Positions 1 through 8,709 of a stretch of DNA of 64,000 nt are shown here, one piece after another. Origin of the DNA: Mycolicibacterium sp. CBMA 226 (GTDB lineage Bacteria; Actinomycetota; Actinomycetes; Mycobacteriales; Mycobacteriaceae); the NCBI RefSeq assembly GCF_009729075.1, contig NZ_VTGY01000011.1, forward strand, positions 496,001 to 560,000, in the 5' to 3' direction. The notes beneath the pieces are model-generated. The model did not search any database. It was not told the origin of the DNA and saw nothing but the letters and a program-made list of their open reading frames with translations. The position numbers and the translations under genes were made by a program. The stretch's first letter is position 1. Each line of letters starts with the position of its first letter.

Positions 1-163
1 TGCCCGGGTATTGATGCAGGCCCCAGGTGCCGCCGATCGAGTCCCGCCCCTCGAGCACCACGAACGATGTGCCCGGCCGAAAAGTCTTGAGGTGGTACGC
101 CATTCCGATGCCGGAAATCCCGGCGCCGACGACCACGACGTCGACGGGAGCGGTGGTTGTCAT
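1..163 (-). CDS. FAD-dependent monooxygenase, N-terminal fragment
   Basis: Only the first 54 codons are present; the gene runs off the left edge. The start ATG (complement of 161-163) is preceded by an AAAGGAG ribosome site. Residues 8-22 form the beta-strand plus GAGISG glycine loop that binds the ADP part of FAD, followed about 20 residues later by the acidic VVLEGRD strand and a GGTWG motif. This arrangement is typical of flavin-containing and Baeyer-Villiger monooxygenases of the EthA/Rv3854c kind, which insert oxygen into ketones or thioamides using NADPH. The substrate cannot be inferred from this fragment. Confidence 0.8.
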   Translation of the reverse strand, partial: MTTTAPVDVVVVGAGISGIGMAYHLKTFRPGTSFVVLEGRDSIGGTWGLHQYPG

Positions 164-318
164 GGGCACTCCTTTGCCGGTCCGGCGCGTGTACCTGACT
201 CTAATTCCGGGGCGCGTCGTCCATGCCGGGTTTCGCAGGCCCGGCTTATCGAGCGGCGACACCGTCGCTGCCTAAGTGATGCCGACCTGATGTGCCGCGA
301 CGACGGGCTTCGTGCACT

Positions 319-355
319 CCGATGACTCCGATGACACCGATGACACCGATGACGC
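319..355. repeat. short 9-bp tandem repeat
   Basis: Four head-to-tail copies of a 9-bp unit (consensus CCGATGACA, with T or G changes) lie in the gap between the monooxygenase and the HNH gene. The copies are slightly diverged. No coding role is visible; 164-450 otherwise shows nothing recognisable. Confidence 0.6.
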
Positions 356-450
356 CGTGCGTTTGCCCTGCCGTCACGCGCATTGCCGACAGCGTGACAT
401 TTCCGGTGGGACCTAACACTGTTTAGTTGTCAATCTGCAGGTCTCGAGTT

Positions 451-1689
451 TCAGGCGGCGTGGTCGAGTCGCATGGTGCGGCGGTTGTAGGCCGGGACGG
501 GTCTGCGCTGGGGGTCGACGACCGCGGGTGGGATGAGCCAGGGGTGTCGGTCGAGGCCCATGACGACGTCCCAGCCGTCGTGGTGGATGTTGGCGTGGCA
601 TGCCGGGCACAGCAGGCACCCGTTGCTCAGGCTGGTTTCGCCGTGGTGGGTCCAGTGCACGATGTGATGGGCGTGGGTGCGTCCGGGTGGGGCTCCGCAT
701 TTGATGCAGCACTGATCGCGCAGGTACAGGGCTTTGCGTAGATGGGGCGGGAACAGGCGTTTCTCGCGTCCCATGTCGAGGGGCACCTGTTCCCCGTCCA
801 CGACCACCGTCGTCAGCGCCGTGTCGCAGGTCAGCCGCTCCACGGTCGCGGTGCTGATCGACCCCATGAACTCGAGCTGCGCCAGGTCCGGGGTGTCGGC
901 GGGCACCGTCACCAACAACTGCGTCCGTGGCGCGGAGGCGATGTTCCCGCCGCGGGCGGCGAAATCGAGTACCGCCTCTAGGGCGTCGGCGCGGCGTCGC
1001 GCCGCGGAGCGGGTGTCGGGGCTGCCGTCGGGTTCGGGTCGCGGCGCCGACAGCTCCTCCACTGCGGCCACCAGCTTGGCACCCACTTCGGCATCCAGGT
1101 CCGCCCGTACCTGCAGCCGGCCGTCACTGGTGACGCGGTGATCGAGGGTGTTGACCGACCGGTCCTCGGCGGCCGGCAGCCCGCCTTCGGCCGCGGCGGC
1201 CCGGTTGCCCAGCTTTCGGGCGCGGTTACCGATGTCCGCGGGGGTGGCCCCGGAGAAGAACTGCCCCAGCAGGTCGGTCACCTGCCGGAATCGGGCTTCC
1301 TCGGACACCTGCCCGGGTGAGCGTGCGCGAATGTGGTTGATGCCCTTGACGATCGCATCGACATGCTCCCCCGAGATCGCCCCATCGCGAGCGTGCGCGG
1401 TCAGCGTCGGCAACAACGGCAGCGCACCGCCGACCCGGACCATCCGCTCCGCCACCGACGGCGCACAGCCCAGCGACATCAGCAGTTCCCGCAGCGTCCG
1501 CCCCTGCGCTGCGGCAACACCGCAACGGTCCAGTACCCCGGTCAGCGTCGCCGCCAGATGATCGATCACATGCCGCAGCTTCAACGCACACTTCACCGCT
1601 TCCACGGCCTCGTCCCCGGCCATCTCGTCGGGGACGACCACATCACGCAGATGGTCGAGAAGTGGTTGGAGATCCAGTGCGATTCCCAT
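451..1689 (-). CDS. HNH endonuclease-domain protein of the 13E12/DUF222 family
   Basis: A 412-residue protein. The first two thirds are the helical DUF222 region of mycobacterial 13E12 repeat proteins. The C-terminal 100 residues hold a zinc-supported HNH nuclease fold: CIKCG, then HAHHIVHW, then CPACHANIHH, giving the Cys pairs and catalytic His expected of an active enzyme. Family members are dispersed in many copies in mycobacterial genomes, and several are induced by DNA damage. Here a perfect LexA box lies 12 bases upstream of the start, so SOS induction is expected. The cellular target is not established for the family. It is transcribed alone. Confidence 0.88.
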   Translation of the reverse strand: MGIALDLQPLLDHLRDVVVPDEMAGDEAVEAVKCALKLRHVIDHLAATLTGVLDRCGVAAAQGRTLRELLMSLGCAPSVAERMVRVGGALPLLPTLTAHARDGAISGEHVDAIVKGINHIRARSPGQVSEEARFRQVTDLLGQFFSGATPADIGNRARKLGNRAAAAEGGLPAAEDRSVNTLDHRVTSDGRLQVRADLDAEVGAKLVAAVEELSAPRPEPDGSPDTRSAARRRADALEAVLDFAARGGNIASAPRTQLLVTVPADTPDLAQLEFMGSISTATVERLTCDTALTTVVVDGEQVPLDMGREKRLFPPHLRKALYLRDQCCIKCGAPPGRTHAHHIVHWTHHGETSLSNGCLLCPACHANIHHDGWDVVMGLDRHPWLIPPAVVDPQRRPVPAYNRRTMRLDHAA

Positions 1690-1700
1690 AACACATTCTA

Positions 1701-1716
1701 TCGAACAAATGTTCGA
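1701..1716. promoter_or_regulatory. LexA (SOS) box
   Basis: TCGAAC-AAAT-GTTCGA is an exact match to the mycobacterial SOS consensus TCGAAC-N4-GTTCGA. It sits 12 bases upstream of the ATG of the 13E12/HNH gene, a position where LexA binding would block transcription. Confidence 0.9.
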
Positions 1717-1744
1717 ACGACAAGCAGTTTTCCGGCCCCGGATG

Positions 1745-1806
1745 TGATGTATCAGGACTTGGGTGGCGGTGACTTCGGTGACGGTTGATGTGTCAGGACA
1801 TGGGTG
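1745..1806 (+). repeat. direct repeat, possible insertion-sequence relic
   Basis: Two near-identical 21-bp copies (TGTRTCAGGACWTGGGTG core) occupy 1745-1765 and 1786-1806. The second leads into a short open frame from GTG 1804 (VTITRAKNADLIDAECGRR), which stops after about 50 codons inside the end of the next gene. The layout resembles the promoter and start of an IS481/IS3-type transposase, but the frame is too short to assign. No terminal inverted repeats or target duplication were seen. Confidence 0.35.
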
Positions 1807-1898
1807 ACAATTACCCGCGCCAAGAACGCGGACCTCATTGATGCGGAGTGTGGGCGTCGCCGACGTATGTATTCGAAGTGCTTTTGGCCAAGCTGGAC

Positions 1899-2621
1899 TC
1901 AGACGGCCATTGCGGCGTACCCGTCGGCCAGCCCGCGCAGCTGCGCCGCACCGTCGCCGGTGTAGGACGAACCGTGCATGAGGGCTAGCGTCGAGGGATT
2001 CGAGGAGGCGAGCTGCTCGAGTGTCGGCGCGAGATTCGTCGTCAGGCCAGTGGCATGGAAGATGGCTTCAGCCTCCAGCGCCGGTGCCACGCAATCGGAT
2101 TCAGTCAGTGCCGGGCATCGCCCGGTGTGGCTCAACAGGTCGCCGGCCAGCAGGGTGGAGGTCGTCTCGTCGTACCAGAGCCCCGCCTCCCAATTGTGCG
2201 GAACATGAGGTGTCGCGATGAACTGGAGCCGGTGCCCGCCGATGTCCAGCGCGCTGTCGGGGGCGGCGACAGGTGGGCGGTCGCACATGTCGACCAGCGA
2301 CAACATCAGCGCCAGGCCACTCTGAATGACCTCGGCGTGCGGCGCGGCGTCGAGCAGCAGGTTCATCGCGCCGCACTCGTCGGCTTCGAGATGTCCGAAC
2401 GAGATCCAGCGCAGCTTCGGTAGCGGGATGACCCGGCCGATGGCGTCCGACACGAGAGGGAACAGTTGCCGATGGCCGCAGTGGAACAGGAAGGGCTCGT
2501 CGCCGGTGAGGAGGAATTGATTGAACGTGAAGCCGTTCTCGGTGATGTCCGGAATCCAAGTGGAGAGCCGGTAGATGTCAGGGGCAATCTCGTCGACTGC
2601 CGTGCTCAGGTCGGCATTCAT
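1899..2621 (-). CDS. metallo-beta-lactamase-fold protein, flavodiiron-like
   Basis: A 240-residue protein with the alpha-beta MBL fold. Instead of the classical HxHxDH it has HLEADE (about residue 77), matching the HxExD ligand set of the di-iron oxygen-reducing domain of flavodiiron proteins. Further candidate ligands are the His of ATPHVPHNWE, the Asp of LLAGDLLSH and the late His of ALMHGSS. No flavodoxin or rubredoxin domain is attached, so any oxygen or NO reductase role would need separate electron donors. Its start overlaps the end of the MocR-type regulator gene by 44 bases on the same strand, implying co-transcription and probably functional linkage. Function otherwise unknown. Confidence 0.75.
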   Translation of the reverse strand: MNADLSTAVDEIAPDIYRLSTWIPDITENGFTFNQFLLTGDEPFLFHCGHRQLFPLVSDAIGRVIPLPKLRWISFGHLEADECGAMNLLLDAAPHAEVIQSGLALMLSLVDMCDRPPVAAPDSALDIGGHRLQFIATPHVPHNWEAGLWYDETTSTLLAGDLLSHTGRCPALTESDCVAPALEAEAIFHATGLTTNLAPTLEQLASSNPSTLALMHGSSYTGDGAAQLRGLADGYAAMAV

Positions 2622-4050
2622 CTGCTAATGGTGCGCCCCGGTTCAGCGCCGCAGCCATGTAATCGGCAAAACGCTGCGCGGTCGTTCGGTCGATCTGCGC
2701 GAAATTGACTGCCAGGCCATTGATCTCGGATCCGGTCCGCTGCGGAAAAGTCGATAGCGGCGCGACGAGCAGGCCATCGGCTCGGAGGTGTTCGACAACG
2801 TCGAGGTCGCGGCGGTCATCGGACAGCAGGATGGCGACATGTAGTCCGGCCTGGACGCCGACCACCTCAAGCTCTGGACAGGTTGCATCCAGTTCACTGA
2901 TCAGAATGTCTCGGCGACAACGGTATTCGCGGCCCGCCCGGGCCAGGTGTCGGTGCAGCTCGCCGGTAGTGATCAATTGAGTCAGGGCGCTGCGCGTGAT
3001 GGTGGATACCGCGATGCGGTGGTCGTGGAGATAGGTCTGAACGGCGTCGCGCAGGGGTAATGGCGGAACCAACCAGGCGGCGCCCAGGCTGGAGGCGAGG
3101 ATTTTGGAGGCGGTGCCGACATAGGCAACGTGCTCCTCGGCGCCCGGTATCGACCGGATGGCCGGCAGCGGTGCGACGCCGTATCGGAACTCGCCGTCGT
3201 AGTCGTCTTCGATGACGATCGATCCGGTCCGTTTGGCCCACGCGACCAACTCAGCCCGCCGATTCACCGAGAGCCGGTGCCCAAGCGGGTACTGGTGTGC
3301 CGGTGTCGTGTACACGATGCCGGCTGCATCGCCGAGCCTGTCGACGCACAGCCCGTCTTGGTCAACGGGAACGAAGGTCGGGTGCAGACCGGCGCGGGCG
3401 AACTCCGCCGCTGCGGCGGGATAGCACGGCGACTCGAGATAGCAGCGGTTCAGGCCGCTGACCGCGGCCAGCGCCTGAAAGGCAGCGGTCGATCCTGGGA
3501 CGTCGAAAACCGTGTCGGTATCCACGCCCCGGCTGATGCGCAGGTGGTGGGACATGGCTGCCGTGAACGCGTCGTCGGCGCCCTCCCACGGGGAGAGCGC
3601 TGTGGGCCGGGACGCCGCCGCGGCCCGCCACGCGCGGGTCCAAGCCCGCATGTCGATGAGTCCGGTGTCGGGGGACCCCGGGCGCAGATCGACGAGGTTC
3701 TCGGTGGGGCGCCGAGTGGCATGCGCTGCCGGCGCAGGGCCCGCGTCGTCGCGGCGGGGAGCGCGGCTGGACAGCCCTGCCCGGGCGGCCGCGATGGCGC
3801 CGACGGTCGTCCGGGTCCCGGCACCCGGCACGCCTTCGAGAAAACCGGCGGCGACCAATTCGTCGTAGGCGGCGGCGACCATGGTTCGAGAGGCCCCGAG
3901 CTCGTGGGCGAGCGCGCGCGTCGACGGCAGCCAATCGCCGTCGCCGACCTGCCCAGCCGCAATCAACGCGACCAGCTGGCTCGCGATTGCTCTGCCACTG
4001 AGGTCGCTGGTGTCGAGTGGCAGATGCACCAGCCGGGTGTGACGGGCCAT
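2578..4050 (-). CDS. MocR/PdxR-type regulator (GntR HTH fused to aminotransferase fold)
   Basis: A 490-residue protein, normal for the MocR class. Residues 1-80 are a GntR winged helix (LPSTRALAHELGASRTMVAAAY). After a linker, the rest is a fold-type I aminotransferase domain with the PLP-anchoring lysine in GTASKILAS and the IVIEDDYDGEFRYG segment typical of PdxR. Such proteins sense PLP or an amino acid and often activate a divergent gene. The divergent neighbour is a PNPOx-like flavin-binding protein 77 bases away, which fits a PLP-linked role. The downstream MBL gene overlaps its 3' end. Confidence 0.88.
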   Translation of the reverse strand: MARHTRLVHLPLDTSDLSGRAIASQLVALIAAGQVGDGDWLPSTRALAHELGASRTMVAAAYDELVAAGFLEGVPGAGTRTTVGAIAAARAGLSSRAPRRDDAGPAPAAHATRRPTENLVDLRPGSPDTGLIDMRAWTRAWRAAAASRPTALSPWEGADDAFTAAMSHHLRISRGVDTDTVFDVPGSTAAFQALAAVSGLNRCYLESPCYPAAAAEFARAGLHPTFVPVDQDGLCVDRLGDAAGIVYTTPAHQYPLGHRLSVNRRAELVAWAKRTGSIVIEDDYDGEFRYGVAPLPAIRSIPGAEEHVAYVGTASKILASSLGAAWLVPPLPLRDAVQTYLHDHRIAVSTITRSALTQLITTGELHRHLARAGREYRCRRDILISELDATCPELEVVGVQAGLHVAILLSDDRRDLDVVEHLRADGLLVAPLSTFPQRTGSEINGLAVNFAQIDRTTAQRFADYMAAALNRGAPLADECRPEHGSRRDCP

Positions 4051-4110
4051 GTCGCGAGAATACTGGCCTCATAAAAATCAGATTTCCGGCTATGTTGGAA
4101 AGGCCGCAAT

Positions 4111-4130
4111 CATGGTGATCTTGAACCATG
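4111..4130. promoter_or_regulatory. inverted repeat over a start codon, candidate operator
   Basis: CATGGT-N8-ACCATG is a perfect 6-bp inverted repeat in the MocR/PNPOx-like intergenic region. Its right arm contains the start ATG at 4128. Given the divergent regulator this is a candidate operator, but 6-bp arms can arise by chance. Confidence 0.35.
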
Positions 4131-4787
4131 GAGAAGGTCACCCGTAAGTACGGCCGGCAATCGACGGCGCGCGCCACGCTGGACGAGTTCCTCGACGGAC
4201 AGTGGTGGGGTGTGCTGAACGTAGGCGACGTGGCCCGTCCCAACGGCATGGTCCGGTCGTTGTCGGTGCCGACGCTGTACGTCCGTCACGAGGATCGGAT
4301 TCTCATCCACGGCTCGACCGGCGCGGGTGCGCTGGGCGTCAAGGGGGCGGGGAGGCAGGTTGCCTTCTGTGTGACGGCCATGGATGCACTTGTGTTGGCG
4401 CACAGCACCTTTGACTCCTCGGTGCACTACCGCTCCGCGGTGCTGTACGGCGAGGTCGAACCCGCGTGCCGGGAGGATCGCGAAGCCTTGCTGGAGCGGT
4501 TCAGTGAGTTGCTGATCCCCGGCCGTACCGCCGAGGTGCGGGCGATGTTGCCGAAGGAGATCGCGGCGACCAACGTCATCTCCCTGCCGATCGTCGACGG
4601 TGACTGGGTGTACAAGGTCAACCGCGGCCCGGTCGCGGAACCGGACGAGGAAACCGACGCCTGGGCGGGCATCGTGCCGTTCTCGGTCACCTACGGCGCA
4701 CCGCAGCGGGCGGAGTGGTCGACGGCGGAGTTGCCGGAATCCGTGCGGGTGATGGTCGCCGCGGGAGGGGCCGACCAGCGCCGATAG
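4128..4787 (+). CDS. pyridoxamine 5'-phosphate oxidase-family flavin-binding protein
   Basis: A 219-residue protein with the FMN-binding split-barrel pattern: an N-terminal GQWWGVLNVGD-type strand, a RILIHGSTGAGA loop for FMN phosphate and ALVLAHSTFDSSVHYRS, as in flavin-nucleotide-binding (Pfam Pyridox_ox_2) proteins. It lacks the extended C-terminus of true PdxH, so it is more likely an F420 or flavin reductase, or a haem/xenobiotic-binding paralogue, than the vitamin B6 enzyme. It is divergent from the MocR-type regulator, which probably controls it. The start is ATG 4128, the first in frame. Confidence 0.78.
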   Translation: MEKVTRKYGRQSTARATLDEFLDGQWWGVLNVGDVARPNGMVRSLSVPTLYVRHEDRILIHGSTGAGALGVKGAGRQVAFCVTAMDALVLAHSTFDSSVHYRSAVLYGEVEPACREDREALLERFSELLIPGRTAEVRAMLPKEIAATNVISLPIVDGDWVYKVNRGPVAEPDEETDAWAGIVPFSVTYGAPQRAEWSTAELPESVRVMVAAGGADQRR

Positions 4788-4857
4788 TGCCGGATAGACA
4801 TTTTCAGGGGATCGGGAATAGATCGGGAATCGCCCCGGTTGGACCCAGCGACAACAA

Positions 4858-4878
4858 GTTGAGTGCATCAGACTCAAG
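4858..4878. promoter_or_regulatory. HAIR operator 1 (HspR site) upstream of dnaK
   Basis: GTTGAGT-N7-ACTCAAG matches the HspR inverted repeat CTTGAGT-N7-ACTCAAG with one change. A TTGACA -35-like hexamer follows at 4885-4890, so bound HspR would cover the promoter. Confidence 0.9.
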
Positions 4879-4912
4879 TTCGGCTTGACAGGCAGCCCTG
4901 TCCGATAGCAAG

Positions 4913-4933
4913 CTTGAGCGCAGTTCGCTCAGA
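4913..4933. promoter_or_regulatory. HAIR operator 2 (HspR site) upstream of dnaK
   Basis: CTTGAGC-N7-GCTCAGA is a second, less perfect HAIR sequence with the same 7-base spacer. It lies 35 bases downstream of the first, so the two flank the TTGACA element and the probable transcription start. The dnaK start codon is 33 bases further on, with an AGGAGG ribosome site at 4953-4958. Confidence 0.8.
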
Positions 4934-4965
4934 TCACCTATCAATGTCTATCAGGAGGCATCACT

Positions 4966-6828
4966 ATGGCTCGTGCGGTCGGTATCGACCTCGGGACCAC
5001 CAACTCTTGCGTCGCGGTGCTGGAGGGCGGCGACCCCGTCGTCGTTGCAAACTCTGAGGGCTCCCGGACCACCCCGTCGGTCGTCGCGTTCGCGCGTAAC
5101 GGCGAGGTGCTGGTCGGCCAGCCCGCGAAGAACCAGGCCGTGACCAACGTCGACCGGACCGTCCGTTCGGTGAAGCGCCACATCGGCACCGACTGGACCG
5201 TCGACATCGACGGCAAGAAGTACACCTCGCAGGAGATCAGCGCGCGCACGCTGCAGAAGCTGAAGCGCGACGCGGAGGCGTACCTCGGTGAGGACATCAC
5301 CGACGCCGTCATCACCGTCCCGGCGTACTTCAATGACGCGCAGCGTCAGGCCACCAAGGAAGCCGGCCAGATCGCCGGCCTGAATGTGCTCCGCATCGTC
5401 AACGAGCCGACCGCGGCCGCCCTGGCCTACGGCCTGGACAAGGGCGAGAAGGAACAGACCATCCTGGTCTTCGACCTCGGTGGTGGCACGTTCGACGTCT
5501 CGCTGCTGGAAATCGGCGAGGGCGTCGTCGAGGTCAAGGCGACCTCCGGTGACAACCACCTCGGTGGTGACGACTGGGACCAGCGCATCGTCGACTGGCT
5601 GGTCGAGAAGTTCAAGAGCACCAGCGGCATCGACCTGACCAAGGACAAGATGGCCATGCAGCGTCTGCGTGAGGCTGCGGAGAAGGCCAAGATCGAGCTG
5701 AGCTCGAGCCAGAGCACCTCGATCAACCTGCCGTACATCACGGTCGACGCCGACAAGAACCCGCTGTTCCTCGACGAGCAGCTGACCCGCTCGGAGTTCC
5801 AGCGCATCACCCAGGATCTGCTCGACCGCACCCGCAAGCCGTTCCAGCAGGTCATCAAGGACGCCGGCATCTCGGTCTCCGACATCGACCACGTCGTCCT
5901 CGTCGGTGGCTCGACGCGTATGCCCGCCGTCACCGAACTGGTCAAGGAACTGACCGGCGGCAAGGAGCCCAACAAGGGCGTCAACCCGGACGAGGTCGTG
6001 GCCGTGGGTGCCGCGCTGCAGGCCGGTGTGCTCAAGGGTGAGGTGAAAGACGTTCTGCTGCTTGACGTCACCCCGCTGTCCCTCGGTATCGAGACCAAGG
6101 GTGGCGTGATGACCAAGCTGATCGAGCGCAACACCACCATCCCGACCAAGCGGTCCGAGACCTTCACCACGGCCGACGACAACCAGCCGTCGGTGCAGAT
6201 TCAGGTCTTCCAGGGTGAGCGTGAGATCGCGGCGCACAACAAGCTGCTCGGCAGCTTCGAGCTGACCGGCATCCCGCCGGCCCCGCGCGGCGTGCCGCAG
6301 ATCGAGGTCACCTTCGACATCGACGTCAACGGCATCGTGCACGTGACCGCCAAGGACAAGGGCACGGGCAAGGAGAACACGATCAAGATCCAGGAAGGCT
6401 CCGGCCTGTCCCAGGAGGAGATCGACCGGATGATCAAGGACGCCGAGGCGCACGCCGAAGAGGACAAGAAGCGTCGCGAAGAGGCTGACGTCCGCAACCA
6501 GGCCGAGTCGCTCGTCTACCAGACGGAGAAGTTCGTCAAGGACCAGCGTGAAGCCGAGGGCGGCTCGAAGGTTCCCGAGGAGACCCTGACCAAGGTCGAC
6601 GGTGCCATCGCCGAAGCCAAGACCGCGCTCGCCGGCACCGACATCGCTGCCATCAAGACGGCCATGGAGAAGCTGGGCGTCGAAAGCCAGGCCCTGGGCC
6701 AGGCGATCTACGAGGCCACTCAGGCCGAGCAGACCTCCGGCGCCGGAGCGGGTGCTCCGGGTGGAGCCGCTGCTGACGACAACGTCGTGGACGCCGAGGT
6801 CGTCGAGGACGATCAGGAGCACAAGTGA
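4966..6828 (+). CDS. dnaK: chaperone DnaK (Hsp70)
   Basis: A 620-residue ATP-dependent Hsp70 that binds and refolds exposed hydrophobic peptides with DnaJ and GrpE. The ATPase phosphate loop is at residues 6-16 ([11 protein letters not shown]), followed by the [11 protein letters not shown] and [11 protein letters not shown] loops. The interdomain linker and substrate domain begin at [14 protein letters not shown], and the C-terminus ends in an acidic EEVD-like tail (VVEDDQEHK). Length and start match mycobacterial DnaK (Rv0350). It is first in an operon with grpE, dnaJ and hspR; HspR with DnaK as co-repressor is known to silence this operon through HAIR sites, two of which are present upstream. 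Confidence 0.99.
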   Translation: MARAVGIDLGTTNSCVAVLEGGDPVVVANSEGSRTTPSVVAFARNGEVLVGQPAKNQAVTNVDRTVRSVKRHIGTDWTVDIDGKKYTSQEISARTLQKLKRDAEAYLGEDITDAVITVPAYFNDAQRQATKEAGQIAGLNVLRIVNEPTAAALAYGLDKGEKEQTILVFDLGGGTFDVSLLEIGEGVVEVKATSGDNHLGGDDWDQRIVDWLVEKFKSTSGIDLTKDKMAMQRLREAAEKAKIELSSSQSTSINLPYITVDADKNPLFLDEQLTRSEFQRITQDLLDRTRKPFQQVIKDAGISVSDIDHVVLVGGSTRMPAVTELVKELTGGKEPNKGVNPDEVVAVGAALQAGVLKGEVKDVLLLDVTPLSLGIETKGGVMTKLIERNTTIPTKRSETFTTADDNQPSVQIQVFQGEREIAAHNKLLGSFELTGIPPAPRGVPQIEVTFDIDVNGIVHVTAKDKGTGKENTIKIQEGSGLSQEEIDRMIKDAEAHAEEDKKRREEADVRNQAESLVYQTEKFVKDQREAEGGSKVPEETLTKVDGAIAEAKTALAGTDIAAIKTAMEKLGVESQALGQAIYEATQAEQTSGAGAGAPGGAAADDNVVDAEVVEDDQEHK

Positions 6829-7460
6829 GCCAGAGCGATTCGCACGAGCCGGTGACCATCACCGACAAGCGGCGCATCGATCCGGAAACCGGCGAAAAGC
6901 GTGAGGGCGCTCCGGCGTCGGCCCCCGAGGGGTCGACGCCGGAGGCCCCGGCCTCCGCTGAGGCTGAAGCTCCGGTGTCCGACGAAGCCGCCGAGCTCAA
7001 GGCAGACCTGCAGCGGCTCAAGGCCGAGTACGACAACTACCGCAAGCGGGCGATCCGTCAGGAGCAGGCCGCGGCCGAACGGGCCAAAGGCCTTGTCGTA
7101 CACCAGTTCTTGCCGGTGCTCGACGATCTCGAGCGGGCTCGCGCCCACGGTGATCTCGAGTCCGGACCGCTGAAGTCGGTGGCGGACAAGCTTTCCGGTG
7201 CGCTGGAGAGCCTCGGCCTGACCTCGTTCGGTGAAGAGGGTGACGAGTTCGACCCGTCGCTGCACGAGGCCGTTCAGCACGAGGGCGACGGCTCCTACCC
7301 GGTGTTGGGGACTGTCATGCGTCGCGGCTACAAGCTCGGTGAGCAGGTGCTGCGGCACGCGCTGGTCGGTGTCGTCGACGCCGAACCCGCAGCTGATGCG
7401 TCCGACACGCCCACCAATGCCACCGCTGCGACCGAACAGAAACCAGAATCAAACGAGTAA
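6825..7460 (+). CDS. grpE: nucleotide exchange factor GrpE
   Basis: A 211-residue GrpE homologue that releases ADP from DnaK. An N-terminal disordered stretch (about 1-50, Ala/Glu/Pro-rich) precedes the long dimerising helix ([20 protein letters not shown]) and the beta-wing domain ([24 protein letters not shown]). A second acidic low-complexity tail follows. The GTG start overlaps the dnaK stop (GTGA), so translation is coupled. Confidence 0.97.
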   Translation: MSQSDSHEPVTITDKRRIDPETGEKREGAPASAPEGSTPEAPASAEAEAPVSDEAAELKADLQRLKAEYDNYRKRAIRQEQAAAERAKGLVVHQFLPVLDDLERARAHGDLESGPLKSVADKLSGALESLGLTSFGEEGDEFDPSLHEAVQHEGDGSYPVLGTVMRRGYKLGEQVLRHALVGVVDAEPAADASDTPTNATAATEQKPESNE

Positions 7461-7488
7461 CCGAGCGACGCTGAGGAGGTGACGCGAC

Positions 7489-8679
7489 ATGGCTCAACGT
7501 GAATGGGTCGAGAAGGACTTCTACAAGGAACTCGGCGTCACCTCTGACGCCACGAAGGATGAGATCAAGCGCGCCGCGCGCAAGGTGCTGGCCGACAACC
7601 ATCCGGACCGCAACCCGAACAACCCGGCGGCCGAGGAACGCTACAAGGCGGCAACCGAGGCCAAGGAAGTTCTGACCGACGACACCAAGCGGGCCGAATA
7701 CGACGAAACCCGACGGCTTTTCGCCAACGGTGGATTCGGCCGCCGCTTCGGTGGCGGCGGTGGCGGGGGCGGCTTCGGAGGTTTCGGCGGCGACACGTCG
7801 GAGTTCAACCTGGGCGACCTGTTCGACCAGGCGGGGCAGACCGGCGGCGCCAACATCGGTGACCTGTTCGGCGGCCTGTTCGGCCGGGGTGCGCAGCAGC
7901 CGCGTCCCAGTCGTCCGCGCCGCGGCAACGACCTGGAAACCGAGACCGAGCTGAGCTTCCTCGAAGCGACCAAGGGCGTGGCGATGCCGCTGCGCCTGAC
8001 CAGCCCGGCACCCTGCACCAACTGCCATGGCAGCGGCGCGCGCCCGGGGACCAGCCCCAAGGTCTGTCCCAACTGCAACGGCGCCGGCGTCATCAACCGC
8101 AACCAAGGTGCGTTCGGCTTCTCGGAGCCGTGCACCGAATGCCGCGGCAGCGGGTCGATCATCGAGCACCCCTGTGAGGAGTGCAAGGGGACCGGCGTCT
8201 CCACGCGGACGCGCACCATCAACGTGCGCATTCCCCCGGGTGTGACCGACGGTCAGCGCATCCGGCTTGCGGGGCAAGGTGAGGCGGGTCTGCGCGGGGC
8301 GCCTTCGGGCGACCTGTACGTCACCGTGCACGTCCGGCCCGACAAGGTCTTCGGGCGCGACGGCGACGACCTGACCGTCACCGTTCCCGTCAGCTTCCAC
8401 GAGTTGGCTTTGGGGACAACGCTTTCCGTGCCGACGCTGGAAGGCAAGGTCGGGGTTCGGGTGCCCAAGGGTACGTCCGACGGACGCATCCTGCGCGTGC
8501 GTGGGCGCGGTGTGCCCAAGCGTGGCAGCGCCGGTGGGCATGGCGACCTGCTGGTCACGGTGAAGGTGGCCGTGCCGCCGAACCTCGAAGGTGAAGCGGC
8601 CGAGGCGCTGGAGGCGTACGCAAAGGCGGAGCGGACCAGCGGATTTGATCCGCGGGCCGGATGGGCTGGGTCTCTGTGA
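7489..8679 (+). CDS. dnaJ: co-chaperone DnaJ (DnaJ1)
   Basis: A 396-residue type I DnaJ. The J domain spans about 10-75 with the HPD tripeptide at 38-40 that stimulates DnaK ATPase. A Gly/Phe-rich linker with a run of glycines follows. Then come four zinc-binding repeats ([32 protein letters not shown]) and two beta-sandwich substrate domains. It is the third gene of the heat-shock operon, 28 bases after grpE with a GAGGAGGTGA ribosome site. Its TGA stop lies inside a short repeat that also occurs near phoP/phoR. Confidence 0.98.
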   Translation: MAQREWVEKDFYKELGVTSDATKDEIKRAARKVLADNHPDRNPNNPAAEERYKAATEAKEVLTDDTKRAEYDETRRLFANGGFGRRFGGGGGGGGFGGFGGDTSEFNLGDLFDQAGQTGGANIGDLFGGLFGRGAQQPRPSRPRRGNDLETETELSFLEATKGVAMPLRLTSPAPCTNCHGSGARPGTSPKVCPNCNGAGVINRNQGAFGFSEPCTECRGSGSIIEHPCEECKGTGVSTRTRTINVRIPPGVTDGQRIRLAGQGEAGLRGAPSGDLYVTVHVRPDKVFGRDGDDLTVTVPVSFHELALGTTLSVPTLEGKVGVRVPKGTSDGRILRVRGRGVPKRGSAGGHGDLLVTVKVAVPPNLEGEAAEALEAYAKAERTSGFDPRAGWAGSL

Positions 8680-8698
8680 TGAGCGCTTGCGCGAAGAA
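8677..8698 (+). repeat. short dispersed repeat at gene junction, copy 1
   Basis: TGATGAGCGCTTGCGCGAAG plus AA. The first TGA is the dnaJ stop. The same sequence recurs at 39983 and, with one change, at 40015. The position overlapping a stop codon between operon genes is reminiscent of MIRU elements of M. tuberculosis. Confidence 0.75.
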
Positions 8699-8709
8699 GC
8701 GAGGACACA

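Noticed and set aside
4951..6822. 623-codon open frame antisense to dnaK
   Set aside because: An artefact of GC-rich codon bias on the opposite strand of a certain gene; repetitive Leu/Val/Asp composition, no ribosome site and no family features.
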